This document shows, piece by piece, positions 17,719 to 26,334 of a stretch of 64,000 nt of DNA (the first letter of the stretch is position 1; each line of letters begins with the position of its first letter). The position numbers and the translations under genes are program-made. The notes beneath the pieces were generated by a model. The model saw only the letters and a list, made by a program, of their open reading frames with translations. It was not told the origin of the DNA and did not search any database. Location of the stretch: NCBI RefSeq assembly GCF_041435195.1, contig NZ_CP108106.1:7391001-7455000 (forward strand). Direction: 5' to 3'. The DNA comes from Streptomyces sp. NBC_00224. GTDB taxonomy: Bacteria > Actinomycetota > Actinomycetes > Streptomycetales > Streptomycetaceae.

Positions 17719-19047
17719 ATGTTCGACAGCCTCCTGATCTTCCTCTTCCCCTTCGCCCTGCTCACCTGCTTCCTGCTGTACTGGGCCGGGGCCCGGCACG
17801 CCTACCTCAACCGGCCGCGTACCGAGCCCGGTGACGCCGCCGCCCTCGACTGGCACTTCTTCGTGCCGTGCCGGGACGAGGAGGCCGTCGTCGGGGCCAC
17901 CGTCAGTCAGCTGCGTGCCGACTTCCCGGCCGCGCACGTGTGGGTCGTCGACGACGACAGCGACGACCGGACCGGGCTGATCGTCGCCGCCCTCGCGGAG
18001 GACGACCGCCGTGTCCATCTCGTACGCCGGGTACGCCCCGAGGCCCGCACCGGCAAGGGCGACGCGCTGAACGCCGCGTACGACCAGCTCGGTGAGTTCC
18101 TGCCGGAGGGCGCCGACCGCGACCGGGTCGTGGTGTGCGTCGTGGACGCCGACGGGCGGCTCGACCCGCACGCCCTCGAACTGGTCTCGGGCCCGGCCGC
18201 GTTCGGGGACCCGGAGGTCGGCGGGGTGCAGGTCAGTGTGCGGATGCGCAATGTGGACGACCCGCGTCCGCTGCCGGAGCGCGGCCGGGTCGCCAACGCG
18301 TTCGCGCGGCTCCTCGTCCGCGTCCAGGACATGGAGTTCGCCGTCTCCAACGCCGGGATGCAGCTGCTGCGCGGCCGTACCGGCTCGGTCGGCCTCGGCG
18401 GCAACGGCCAGTTCACCCGGCTCTCCGCGCTCGACCGGATAGCCGACGCCGAGCGCCGCCCGTGGCAGCGCGGCGCGCTCCTGGAGGACTACGAGCTGGG
18501 CCTGCACATGATTCTCGCGGGCTTCCGGATCACGCACATAGCCGACACCTGGGTCTCCCAGGAGGGTCTGCCGCACGCCCGCCGGCTGCTCACCCAGCGC
18601 ACCCGCTGGGCGCAGGGCAATCTCCAGTGCGTGCGCTACGCCCCGCGCATCGTCTCGTCCCGCCACTACAGCGGCCGGGGCGTCCTTGAGGCGCTGTACA
18701 CGTTCTGCCAGCCGGTCGCGCATCTGCTGACGCTCGCGCTGGGAGCGGCGATGCTGGTCCTGGGCGGCGTCGGCTCGCTCGTCCTGTGGCCGCTCACCCT
18801 GGTGCTCGCGGCCCTGGCCATCGGCCCGTTCGTCCTGTGGGGCCCGGTCTACCGCCGCGACCACGCCCCGGACGCGTCCCGTCTGACGGCGGTGCTGTGG
18901 GGCGTGGCGCTGTGGCTGTACGCGTACCACCTCTTCGTGGTCTCGGCCCGCGCCTTCGTCCGCATGGCGCGTGGCCGCAACGGCTGGGCCAAAACCCGCC
19001 GCAACGCGGAACCGGTCACGACGGGCCCGGTGGCCCTGGAGGGCTAG
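17719..19047 (+). CDS. Membrane-bound processive-type GT2 glycosyltransferase
   Basis: The 442-aa protein has an N-terminal membrane helix (LLIFLFPFALLTCFLLYWAG). A GT-A domain follows with VPCRDEE, WVVDDDSDDRT, the DXD-like VVDADGR, the acceptor-site LLEDYELGLHM and QRTRWAQGN, which fits the QXXRW motif of processive synthases (hyaluronan, cellulose, poly-GlcNAc). Two or three C-terminal helices run from about residue 325 to 410, which could form the export channel. With the UDP-ManNAc-forming epimerase upstream, synthesis of a HexNAc exopolymer is a reasonable inference. A single-sugar transferase cannot be excluded. Confidence 0.88.
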   Translation: MFDSLLIFLFPFALLTCFLLYWAGARHAYLNRPRTEPGDAAALDWHFFVPCRDEEAVVGATVSQLRADFPAAHVWVVDDDSDDRTGLIVAALAEDDRRVHLVRRVRPEARTGKGDALNAAYDQLGEFLPEGADRDRVVVCVVDADGRLDPHALELVSGPAAFGDPEVGGVQVSVRMRNVDDPRPLPERGRVANAFARLLVRVQDMEFAVSNAGMQLLRGRTGSVGLGGNGQFTRLSALDRIADAERRPWQRGALLEDYELGLHMILAGFRITHIADTWVSQEGLPHARRLLTQRTRWAQGNLQCVRYAPRIVSSRHYSGRGVLEALYTFCQPVAHLLTLALGAAMLVLGGVGSLVLWPLTLVLAALAIGPFVLWGPVYRRDHAPDASRLTAVLWGVALWLYAYHLFVVSARAFVRMARGRNGWAKTRRNAEPVTTGPVALEG

Positions 19048-19158
19048 CGGCCCAGGAGTCTCCCCGCCGCCGCTGTGGGCAGTCGTGCCGCTAGGGGCGG
19101 CACGGGTGGGCACAGCGGCACCCCGACCCCGGGCACCGCTTCACCCCGCCCGCACCCC

Positions 19159-21516
19159 TCAGCGGCGACCCTTCGGGTCCAGCAACCCGGCCTTGCGAAG
19201 GGCATCCGCCATGGCCCCGTTCGTCGGGGGCGGCGACTGACGGCCACCGCGGTCCCGGTCGCCGCCACCCCGCTGCTGCTGGCGCTGCTGCGGGGGCCGC
19301 CCACCCCTCTCCTCCCGCTTCTGCCCGCCGCCCGAGGCGTCGTCATCCAGCCGCAGCGTCAGCGAAATCCGCTTGCGCGGCACATCCACCTCCAGGACCT
19401 TCACCTTGACGATGTCGCCCGGCTTGACCACCTCGCGCGGGTCCTTCACGAACGTCTTGGACAGCGCCGACACATGCGCGAGCCCGTCCTGGTGCACCCC
19501 GATGTCGATGAACGCGCCGAACGCCGCCACGTTCGTCACCACGCCCTCAAGCACCATCCCCGGCTCCAGGTCGCCGATTTTCTCGACGCCCTCCTTGAAG
19601 GTCGCCGTCTTGAAGGCGGGCCGCGGGTCGCGCCCGGGCTTCTCCAGCTCGCGCAGGATGTCCGTGACGGTCGGCAGACCGAACGTCTCGTCCACGAACG
19701 TGTCGGGCCGCAGCGACCGCAGCACCGCCGTGTTGCCGATGAGCGCCGCCACCTCGCTCCCCGTCGACTTCACCATCCGGCGCACCACCGGGTACGCCTC
19801 GGGGTGCACGCTGGACGAGTCCAGCGGGTCGTCGCCGCCGCGGATCCGCAGGAAGCCCGCGCACTGCTCGTACGCCTTCGGGCCCAGGCGCGCCACGTCC
19901 TTGAGCGCCCTGCGGGAGCGGAACGGGCCGTTGGCGTCGCGGTGCGCCACGATGTTCTCGGCGAGCCCGGCGCCGATGCCCGAGACGCGCGAGAGCAGCG
20001 GCGCGGACGCCGTGTTGACGTCCACGCCCACCCCGTTCACACAGTCCTCGACGACCGTGTCGAGCGAGCGCGAGAGCTTCACCTCGGAGAGGTCGTGCTG
20101 GTACTGGCCGACGCCGATCGACTTGGGGTCGATCTTCACCAGCTCGGCGAGCGGGTCCTGCAGGCGCCGGGCGATGGAGACCGCGCCGCGCAGCGACACG
20201 TCCATGTCCGGCAGCTCCTGCGAGGCGAACGCCGACGCCGAGTACACCGAAGCGCCCGCCTCCGACACCATCACCTTGGTGAGTTTCAACTCGGGGTGCT
20301 TGGTGATCAGTTCACCGGCGAGCTTGTCGGTCTCGCGGGACGCCGTGCCGTTGCCGATGGCGATCAGGTCGACCGAGTGCTCCTTGGCGAGCCGCGCCAG
20401 CTTGGCGAGCGCCTCGTCCCACTTGTTGGCCGGGACGTGCGGGTAGATCACGTCCGTCGCCACGACCTTGCCCGTCGCGTCCACGACGGCCACCTTCACG
20501 CCCGTACGGAACCCGGGGTCGAGCCCCAGCGTCGCGCGCGTCCCGGCCGGGGCGGCGAGCAGCAGGTCGCGCAGGTTCGACGCGAAGACCCGCACCGCCT
20601 CGTCCTCGGCGGCCGTGCGCAGCCGCAGCCGCAGGTCGATGCCGAGGTGGACCAGGATCCGGGTGCGCCACGCCCAGCGGACGGTGTCCGCCAGCCACTT
20701 GTCGCCCGGCCGGCCGCGGTCCGCGATGCCGAAGCGGCGCGCCACCATGTTCTCGTACGCGGAGGGGCCGGGGACTTCCGACGGTTCCTCGGGCTCCAGG
20801 ACGAGGTCGAGGACGTCCTCCTTCTCGCCGCGCAGCATCGCCAGGACCCGGTGCGAGGGCAGCGCGGTGAACGGCTCGGTGAAGTCGAAGTAGTCGGCGA
20901 ACTTGGCGCCCGCCTCCTCCTTGCCCGCGCGGACCTTCGCCGCGAGGCGGCCCTTCGTCCACATCCGCTCGCGCACCTCGCCGATCAGGTCGGCGTCCTC
21001 CGAGAACTGCTCGGTGAGGATGGAGCGGGCGCCCTCCAGGGCCGCCGCCGGGTCCGCGACGCCCTTGTCCGCGTCGACGAACGCGGCCGCGGCGGTGAGC
21101 GGCTCCACCGACGGGTCGGTGAGCAGGCCCTGCGCCAGCGGTTCGAGGCCCGCCTCGCGCGCGATCTGCGCCTTGGTGCGCCGCTTGGGCTTGAAGGGCA
21201 GATAGATGTCCTCAAGGCGCGCCTTGGTGTCGGCGCCGCGGATCTGCCGCTCCAGCTCCTCGGTCAGCTTGCCCTGCTCGCGTACGGAGTCGAGGACCGC
21301 CGTGCGGCGGTCCTCCAGCTCGCGCAGATACCGCAGCCGCTCCTCCAGGGTGCGCAGCTGGGCGTCGTCGAGCATCTCGGTCGCTTCCTTGCGGTAGCGC
21401 GCGATGAACGGCACGGTCGACCCGCCGTCGAGCAGCTCGACGGCGGCCTTCACCTGCCGCTCCCGTACGCCGAGTTCTTCGGCGATCCTGCCTTCGATGG
21501 ACGTCGTCACGATCAC
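19159..21516 (-). CDS. tex: Tex-family RNA-binding transcription accessory protein
   Basis: The 785-aa protein, from GTG 21516 (GAAGG 6 nt upstream; GTG 21510 is an alternative), has the full Tex layout: helical N-terminal domain with KAAVELLDGGSTVPFIARYR, a YqgF-like RNase H fold (LGLDPGFRTGVKVAVVD, VIYPHVPANKWDEAL), tandem helix-hairpin-helix (SAPLLSRVSGIGAGLAENIV) and a C-terminal S1 domain (LEGVVTNVAAFGAFIDIGVH). A basic, Arg/Gln/Gly-rich tail ends the protein. Tex binds nucleic acid and influences transcription and termination; the exact role in Streptomyces is not settled. Monocistronic. Confidence 0.96.
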   Translation of the reverse strand: MIVTTSIEGRIAEELGVRERQVKAAVELLDGGSTVPFIARYRKEATEMLDDAQLRTLEERLRYLRELEDRRTAVLDSVREQGKLTEELERQIRGADTKARLEDIYLPFKPKRRTKAQIAREAGLEPLAQGLLTDPSVEPLTAAAAFVDADKGVADPAAALEGARSILTEQFSEDADLIGEVRERMWTKGRLAAKVRAGKEEAGAKFADYFDFTEPFTALPSHRVLAMLRGEKEDVLDLVLEPEEPSEVPGPSAYENMVARRFGIADRGRPGDKWLADTVRWAWRTRILVHLGIDLRLRLRTAAEDEAVRVFASNLRDLLLAAPAGTRATLGLDPGFRTGVKVAVVDATGKVVATDVIYPHVPANKWDEALAKLARLAKEHSVDLIAIGNGTASRETDKLAGELITKHPELKLTKVMVSEAGASVYSASAFASQELPDMDVSLRGAVSIARRLQDPLAELVKIDPKSIGVGQYQHDLSEVKLSRSLDTVVEDCVNGVGVDVNTASAPLLSRVSGIGAGLAENIVAHRDANGPFRSRRALKDVARLGPKAYEQCAGFLRIRGGDDPLDSSSVHPEAYPVVRRMVKSTGSEVAALIGNTAVLRSLRPDTFVDETFGLPTVTDILRELEKPGRDPRPAFKTATFKEGVEKIGDLEPGMVLEGVVTNVAAFGAFIDIGVHQDGLAHVSALSKTFVKDPREVVKPGDIVKVKVLEVDVPRKRISLTLRLDDDASGGGQKREERGGRPPQQRQQQRGGGDRDRGGRQSPPPTNGAMADALRKAGLLDPKGRR

Positions 21517-21576
21517 GTACCGCCTTCTCGCAGAGCTTGAGGCGCCATTGTGGCAGGCGGCACCGACAACCGGCGG

Positions 21577-22440
21577 TCAGCCCTTGCCGGAGAGGTCGGC
21601 CGGGAACGCGCCCGCCGCCACCGCCGCCAGCAGGAATCCCCGGGCCAGTTCGGTCAGCCGGTCCACGCCTTCCGCGCCGAGCAGTTCGTACGGGGCGAGG
21701 TCGAGCCGGTCGGTGCGGTCCTCGACCTCGGCGCGCAGCGCGGTGCCCGCCTCGGTCAACTCGCCCTCGGCGTCCAGGATCCCGCGCTCGCGCAGCCGTA
21801 CGGCGGCCGCGTCCCAGTCCGCGCGCCGCCAGCCGCGCGTGCCCAGGATCCAGCGCGGCGCCATGCCCTTGCCGGTGGCGGTGTGGCTGACCAGCGCCTC
21901 CAGCGGGTCGAGCCCGGCGTCGAGCAGCGCCGCGAGATGGCCGTCGCCGCGGTGCTCGCGCAGCAGCGTCGCCGCGTGCCAGTACGCCAGGTGCGGCTCC
22001 TCGGGCACCGGCAGGTCGGCGTGGGCGGCGTACAGCGGCCGGGCGTAGCGGGTGCAGCCCTCGGCGGCCCGCAGCGCGAGGCGCGCGGCCTCGGCCATCT
22101 CCGGCGAGGCCACCGCCTCGTCGCCGAGCAGGCGCCGCAGGGTGCTGTCGACGGCGCGCAGCCGGGCGGCGAGGACCGTCTCGGGGGAGGCGATGTCCCA
22201 GACGGCGGGCACGTGCAGGGCGACCAGCTCGTGGTTGAAGTTGTAGAAGGTGGCGGTGACCGTGCCGGGGCCCACCGCGCCCAGTGCGGCGGCGCGTCCG
22301 GCGAAGTAGGCGGCGCGCGGGTCCTCGATGCCGATCTCCGCGAGCTCCTTGGCGAAGTCGGGGGAGAAGTAGACGGTCGAGTGCAGCGGGTTGACGGAGT
22401 TGTGGCAGCGGCGGCCGGCGCGCGGCGGGAGAGACGTCAT
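21577..22440 (-). CDS. SCO6745-like family protein (helical, possible C-terminal winged helix)
   Basis: The 287-aa soluble protein is read from ATG 22440. Segments I associate with the Streptomyces SCO6745 family are visible: NPLHSTVYFSPDFAKELAEI, YFAGRAAALGAVGPGTVTAT, FYNFNHELVALHVPAVWD and RWILGTRGWRRADWD. The C-terminal third (LRERGILDAEGELTEAGTAL, LEDRTD-like segment) resembles a MarR/winged-helix reader. The family is annotated from memory; its biochemical role is unknown to me. It is transcribed toward tex, with 60 bp between them, and diverges from the GlxA-type regulator. Confidence 0.68.
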   Translation of the reverse strand: MTSLPPRAGRRCHNSVNPLHSTVYFSPDFAKELAEIGIEDPRAAYFAGRAAALGAVGPGTVTATFYNFNHELVALHVPAVWDIASPETVLAARLRAVDSTLRRLLGDEAVASPEMAEAARLALRAAEGCTRYARPLYAAHADLPVPEEPHLAYWHAATLLREHRGDGHLAALLDAGLDPLEALVSHTATGKGMAPRWILGTRGWRRADWDAAAVRLRERGILDAEGELTEAGTALRAEVEDRTDRLDLAPYELLGAEGVDRLTELARGFLLAAVAAGAFPADLSGKG

Positions 22441-22562
22441 ACCCGCAGGTTACCGACTGGTCGGTACGCCGTGAAGCCCCGGGGCGGGACGGGCGCCCCG
22501 TGGCAGGAAAGGTGGGGTACTCGTCATTGCAGACACCACTGGCACCCCGAAGAATCGTGGGC

Positions 22563-23525
22563 ATGGCACAGAGATCCGTACTCATCGTCCTCTTCGAGGA
22601 CGTCCAGAGCCTGGACGTCACCGGCCCCATGGAGGTCTTCACCGGGGCCGGCCACTTCGCCGAGGCCGTCGGCGACGAGTACCTCGTCCGCACCGCCACG
22701 CTGGACGGCGGCCCGGTCCGCAGCTCCAGCCGCCTCACCCTCGTCCCCGACTTCGCCCTGGCCGAGGCGCCCGAGCCGCACACCCTCCTGGTGCCGGGCG
22801 GCCGCGGCACCCGCGCCCCGGACCCGGCCCTGATCGCCTGGCTGCGCGAGCACGGACCCCGGGCCGAGCGGCTGGTCTCCGTCTGCACCGGGGCCGAGCT
22901 CCTCGCGGCGGCGGGGCTGCTCGACGGGCGCCGCGCGACCACCCACTGGGCGTACTGCGAGTCGCTCGCGCGCCGGCACCCGAAGGTCACCGTCGAGCCC
23001 GACCCCATCTACGTACGCGACGGGAACGTGGCCACCTCGGCGGGGGTGACGGCCGGGATCGACCTCTCCCTCGCGCTCGTCGAGGAGGACCTGGGGCGCG
23101 AGGCCGCGCTCACCGTGGCCCGGCACCTGGTGGTGTTCCTGCGCCGCCCCGGCAACCAGGCCCAGTTCAGCGCCCAGCTCTCCGCCCAGACCGCCCGGCG
23201 CGAGCCGCTGCGTGAGGTGCAGCACTGGATCACCGAGCACCCGGGCGAGGACCTCTCGGTGGAGGCGCTGGCCGCCCGTGCCCGGCTCTCGCCGCGCCAC
23301 TTCGCCCGCGCCTTCCACGCCGAGACCGGCTCGACGCCCGGCCGCTATGTCGAGCGCGTCCGCGTCGAACACGCCCGGCGCCTGCTCGAAGACACCGCCG
23401 ACGGAGTCGAGGAGATCTCCCGCGCCTGCGGCTACGGCACCCCCGAAGCCATGCGCCGCGCCTTCCTCAAGTCCCTCGGAACCGCCCCCGCCGAGTACCG
23501 GCGCCGGTTCCACCCCGCCAACTGA
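22563..23525 (+). CDS. GlxA-family transcriptional regulator (DJ-1/PfpI + AraC)
   Basis: The 320-aa protein is read from ATG 22563 (MAQRSVLIVLFEDVQSLDV). The N-terminal DJ-1/PfpI-like domain (about residues 5-180) contains VPGGRGTRAPDP and the elbow VCTGAELLAAAGLLDGRRAT, with the Cys conserved, followed by TSAGVTAGIDLSLALVEEDL. The C-terminal AraC HTH pair (about 220-318) has LSVEALAARARLSPRHFARA, GRYVERVRVEHARRLLE and ISRACGYGTPEAMRRAF. Such regulators sense small metabolites through the degenerate amidotransferase fold. The gene directly downstream encodes a stand-alone DJ-1 protein, its probable target or partner. Confidence 0.93.
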   Translation: MAQRSVLIVLFEDVQSLDVTGPMEVFTGAGHFAEAVGDEYLVRTATLDGGPVRSSSRLTLVPDFALAEAPEPHTLLVPGGRGTRAPDPALIAWLREHGPRAERLVSVCTGAELLAAAGLLDGRRATTHWAYCESLARRHPKVTVEPDPIYVRDGNVATSAGVTAGIDLSLALVEEDLGREAALTVARHLVVFLRRPGNQAQFSAQLSAQTARREPLREVQHWITEHPGEDLSVEALAARARLSPRHFARAFHAETGSTPGRYVERVRVEHARRLLEDTADGVEEISRACGYGTPEAMRRAFLKSLGTAPAEYRRRFHPAN

Positions 23526-23557
23526 CCCACCGCCCGAACCGCCCCGAGAGGAACCCG

Positions 23558-24193
23558 ATGCAGATCGCCATCCTGCTCTACGACCGCTTCACCGCCCTGG
23601 ACGCCATCGGCCCGTACGAGATGCTCTGCCGCCTGCCCGACGCCGAGACGGTCTTCGTCGCCGAGCAGGCCGGTCCGGTGATCAACGACAGGGGCAGCCT
23701 GCGCATCGTCGCCGAGAAGACCCTCGACGAGGTGCGCACCCCGGACGTCGTGGTCGTCCCGGGCGGCCCCGGCACCCGGGAGATCCTCGGCAACGAGGCC
23801 CTGACCGGTTGGCTGCGCGCGGTCGACGCCGGCACCACCTGGACGACGTCGGTGTGCACCGGCTCGCTGCTGCTCGCGGCGGCCGGGCTGCTGAAGGGCC
23901 GGCGCGCCACCACGCACTGGCTCGCCTACGACGCCCTGGCCGCGCTCGGTGCCGAGCCGACCGGCGAGCGGGTGGTGACCGACGGCAAGTACCTCACCGC
24001 CGCCGGGGTCTCCTCCGGCATCGACATGGGGCTCACCCTGGTCGGCCGCCTCGCCGGCGACGAGTTCGCGCAGGCCGTGCAGCTGCTGACCGAGTACGAC
24101 CCGCAGCCGCCCTACGACGCGGGCTCGCCCGACAAGGCCCCGGCGGAGCTGGTGGCCAGGCTGCGCTCGGGGGGCCACGCCGTCGTGGAGTGA
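23558..24193 (+). CDS. DJ-1/PfpI family protein (isonitrile hydratase-like)
   Basis: The 211-aa single-domain protein lies 32 bp after the GlxA-type regulator, with AGAGGAA before ATG 23558. The fold is marked by AILLYDRFTALDAIGPYEML at the N-terminus, VVVPGGPGTREI, the nucleophile elbow TSVCTGSLLLAAAGLLKGR with Cys, HWLAYDALAALGAEPTGER and TAAGVSSGIDMGLTLVGR. This subgroup includes isonitrile hydratase (InhA), which converts isonitriles to N-formamides, but other DJ-1 chemistries (glyoxalase, deglycase) fit as well. Pairing with a DJ-1/AraC regulator suggests a detoxification module. Confidence 0.85.
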   Translation: MQIAILLYDRFTALDAIGPYEMLCRLPDAETVFVAEQAGPVINDRGSLRIVAEKTLDEVRTPDVVVVPGGPGTREILGNEALTGWLRAVDAGTTWTTSVCTGSLLLAAAGLLKGRRATTHWLAYDALAALGAEPTGERVVTDGKYLTAAGVSSGIDMGLTLVGRLAGDEFAQAVQLLTEYDPQPPYDAGSPDKAPAELVARLRSGGHAVVE

Positions 24194-24200
24194 GCCCGGT

Positions 24201-24956
24201 TCAGTCCGAAGCGGTCCAGCCGAAGCGCGGGGCCCTGCGCTCCAGGAACGCGGCGACGCCCTCGGCGGTGTCGTCGCTGCCGCGCGCCTGCTCCGTCCAG
24301 TAGGCGTCCCGGTCGGTGCGCCCGTTCGCGAACTCCTTGGCCGCCGCCTGGGTCAGCTGTGAGCGGGCGGCCAGGACGCGGGTGAACTCGGCCACCCGCT
24401 TGTCCAGTTCACCGGCCGGCAGCACCTCGTCCACCAGGCCGGTCCGCAGCGCCCGCGCCGAGTCGATCAACTCGGCCGAGAACAGCAGGTACTTGGCGGT
24501 CGAGGGACCCACCAGGGCGGCCAGGCGCCGGGTCGAGGACGAGGCGTAGACGATGCCGAGCCTGGCGGGCGTGATCCCGAACGAGGCGCCCTCCTCCGCG
24601 AAGCGCAGATCACAGGCGGCCGCGAGCTGACAGCCGCCGCCCACGCAGTAGCCGCGCACGGCGGCCAGCGTCGGCTTGGGGAAGGCGGCGAGCGCCTCCT
24701 CGGCCCCCACCGCGAGCGACCGCGGGTCCTCGCCCGGCCCGGGCGCGCGCAGCGAGGAGATGTCCGCGCCCGCGCAGAACGTCGGCCCGGCACCGGTCAG
24801 CACCAGGGCCCGTACGTCCCGGTCGGCGGCCAGCTCGTCGAGCAGCGGCGGCAGCGCCCGCCACATCCCGGCCGTCATCGCGTTGCGCTTGGCGGGGTTG
24901 CTGATGACGACGGTGGCCACCCCGTCCGCCACGGTGTGCTCCAGCTGCGGCTCCAT
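24201..24956 (-). CDS. Enoyl-CoA hydratase/isomerase family protein
   Basis: The 251-aa protein is read from ATG 24956 (MEPQLEHTVADGVATVVISN). Crotonase-fold signatures: NPAKRNAMTAGMWRALPPLL, the oxyanion-hole segment FCAGADISSL and AVRGYCVGGGCQLAAACDL with the second oxyanion Gly. Where hydratases have the second catalytic Glu the sequence reads PARLGIVYASSSTRRLAALV. It probably acts in fatty acid or amino acid degradation, but isomerase or hydrolase activities occur in the same family. It converges with the DJ-1 gene (7 bp apart) and diverges from the HdeD-like gene. Confidence 0.88.
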   Translation of the reverse strand: MEPQLEHTVADGVATVVISNPAKRNAMTAGMWRALPPLLDELAADRDVRALVLTGAGPTFCAGADISSLRAPGPGEDPRSLAVGAEEALAAFPKPTLAAVRGYCVGGGCQLAAACDLRFAEEGASFGITPARLGIVYASSSTRRLAALVGPSTAKYLLFSAELIDSARALRTGLVDEVLPAGELDKRVAEFTRVLAARSQLTQAAAKEFANGRTDRDAYWTEQARGSDDTAEGVAAFLERRAPRFGWTASD

Positions 24957-25031
24957 GCGCCGGATGCTATCCGGGCGGGCCGCTCCTATGATCAAGAGGG
25001 GGCCGACCGGCGATGCCACGAGGAGACGCTG

Positions 25032-25700
25032 ATGGCCGCACCCGCAACCGCCCGCGACAGCAGGAAGCTCCGCCGCAGTTTCGGACGACTGACCGTCCTC
25101 GGCGCGATCCTCGCGCTCGCGGGCCTGGTCGGTCTCGTCTACACGGGCGTGGCGACCCTCACCTCGATGCTCCTGTTCGGCTGGCTGCTGCTCGTGGGCG
25201 GCGTGGTCGGCCTGATGCACGCGATCCAGTCGCGCGGCGGGAACTTCTTCTGGCTCGGCGTGGTGGTCGCGGCCCTGAACATCGCGGCCGGTGTGGTGGT
25301 CATCCGCCGCCCCGAGGGCTCGGCCGAGGCGCTGACCATGTTCGCCGCGCTGCTCTTCCTCACCGGCGGGGTGTTCCGGCTCGCGGGCAGCGTGGTGGTG
25401 CGCGGGCCGCAGATGGGCTGGACGCTGCTGCAGGGCGCCTTCGGCGTGCTGCTCGGGGTGCTGGTGCTGGCGAGCTGGCCGAGCAGCAGCCGCTATGTGA
25501 TCGGCTGCTTCTTCTCGCTCGGCCTGCTCTTCGACGGCCTGGGCCTGATCGCGCTCGGCGTCGGCGGTCGGCGGATCGTGGGCCTGGTGACGGACGCGCG
25601 GGTGGACACCGACCTCGGAGAGTCCGAATCCGTATCGCAGACACCCCCGCAAGCCGTGGCAAAGCCGTCAGGCAGTGATCAGGGGCGCTTTGGGAGGTGA
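25032..25700 (+). CDS. HdeD/DUF308-family integral membrane protein
   Basis: The 222-aa protein starts at ATG 25032, preceded by GAGGAG 6 nt upstream. About six hydrophobic helices fill residues 25-195 in the paired pattern of DUF308 (LGAILALAGLVGLVYTG, LLFGWLLLVGGVVGLMH, WLGVVVAALNIAAGVVVI and so on). The N-terminus is charged and the C-terminal tail is polar (VDTDLGESESVSQT), both probably cytoplasmic. HdeD in enterobacteria is linked to acid resistance; a function for actinobacterial members is not established. Its start is 75 bp from the divergent enoyl-CoA hydratase start. Confidence 0.85.
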   Translation: MAAPATARDSRKLRRSFGRLTVLGAILALAGLVGLVYTGVATLTSMLLFGWLLLVGGVVGLMHAIQSRGGNFFWLGVVVAALNIAAGVVVIRRPEGSAEALTMFAALLFLTGGVFRLAGSVVVRGPQMGWTLLQGAFGVLLGVLVLASWPSSSRYVIGCFFSLGLLFDGLGLIALGVGGRRIVGLVTDARVDTDLGESESVSQTPPQAVAKPSGSDQGRFGR

Positions 25701-25833
25701 CATCGGCGGGCGATTGCGATCAGAAAGCGTCGATACGCGCTGACTTCTGTTCAGTCGCCCGGTCCGGACCATCCCACTCCCAGACACTCGTTACCAAGAG
25801 CCTGACAGCCGAGTGCGAGGGTGGTGCCGGAAT

Positions 25834-26334
25834 ATGGAGATCCGCGGGAGCGTGCCACCCGACGCCGCGCCGGCCAGGCCGCTCCCGTACGAGGGGGTCT
25901 GGCGCTTCACGGCCCCCGCCATCGACGCCTCGGTCCCACAGGCCCGGCACGCCGTACGCGACCTGCTCCGCCGGCAGGGCGTGCCCATCCACGACGACCT
26001 CGTCCAGGGCCTGCTCCTGATCGTCTCCGAACTGGTCACCAACGCGGTCAAGCACGCGGCCCTGCTCTCCCCGCAGGTGGCCGTGGAGGTCGCCATCGGC
26101 GCCGAGTGGATCCGGGTCTCGGTGGAGGACAACCACCCCTACCGCCCCAAGGCGCTGGAGACCGACTACGGGCAGACGGGCGGGCGCGGCCTGCTGCTGG
26201 TGCGCGAGATCACCTGCGAGGCGGGCGGGGCCTGCGACGTCGAGCAGACCGCGAGCGGCGGCAAGATCATCTGGGTGGCCCTGCCGCTGGCCCCGGTCTC
26301 CGGCGCGGTCACCAGCCCGCGGCAGGCCCTGTGA
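25834..26334 (+). CDS. RsbW-like anti-sigma/regulatory ATPase (HATPase_c_2)
   Basis: The 166-aa protein is read from ATG 25834 (GAGGGTGG about 9 nt upstream). It is a single GHKL ATP-binding domain: N-box SELVTNAVKHA (about residue 70), a degenerate G1 region SVEDNHPYRPKALE, and G2 TGGRGLLLVREIT, ending GGKIIWVALPL. Streptomyces genomes carry dozens of such stand-alone kinases, relatives of RsbW/SpoIIAB, which bind sigma factors or phosphorylate anti-anti-sigma factors. No sigma or STAS partner is adjacent. Its last 26 bp overlap the 3' end of idi on the opposite strand. Confidence 0.88.
   Translation: MEIRGSVPPDAAPARPLPYEGVWRFTAPAIDASVPQARHAVRDLLRRQGVPIHDDLVQGLLLIVSELVTNAVKHAALLSPQVAVEVAIGAEWIRVSVEDNHPYRPKALETDYGQTGGRGLLLVREITCEAGGACDVEQTASGGKIIWVALPLAPVSGAVTSPRQAL

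Noticed and set aside
15367..19113. Minus-strand 1248-codon open frame
   Set aside because: It lies antisense to the response regulator, epimerase and GT2, which all have clear motifs. The product is low-complexity and has no recognisable domain.
19075..21540. Plus-strand 821-codon open frame over tex
   Set aside because: tex on the minus strand is unmistakable by domain order, and the plus frame is a compositional shadow.
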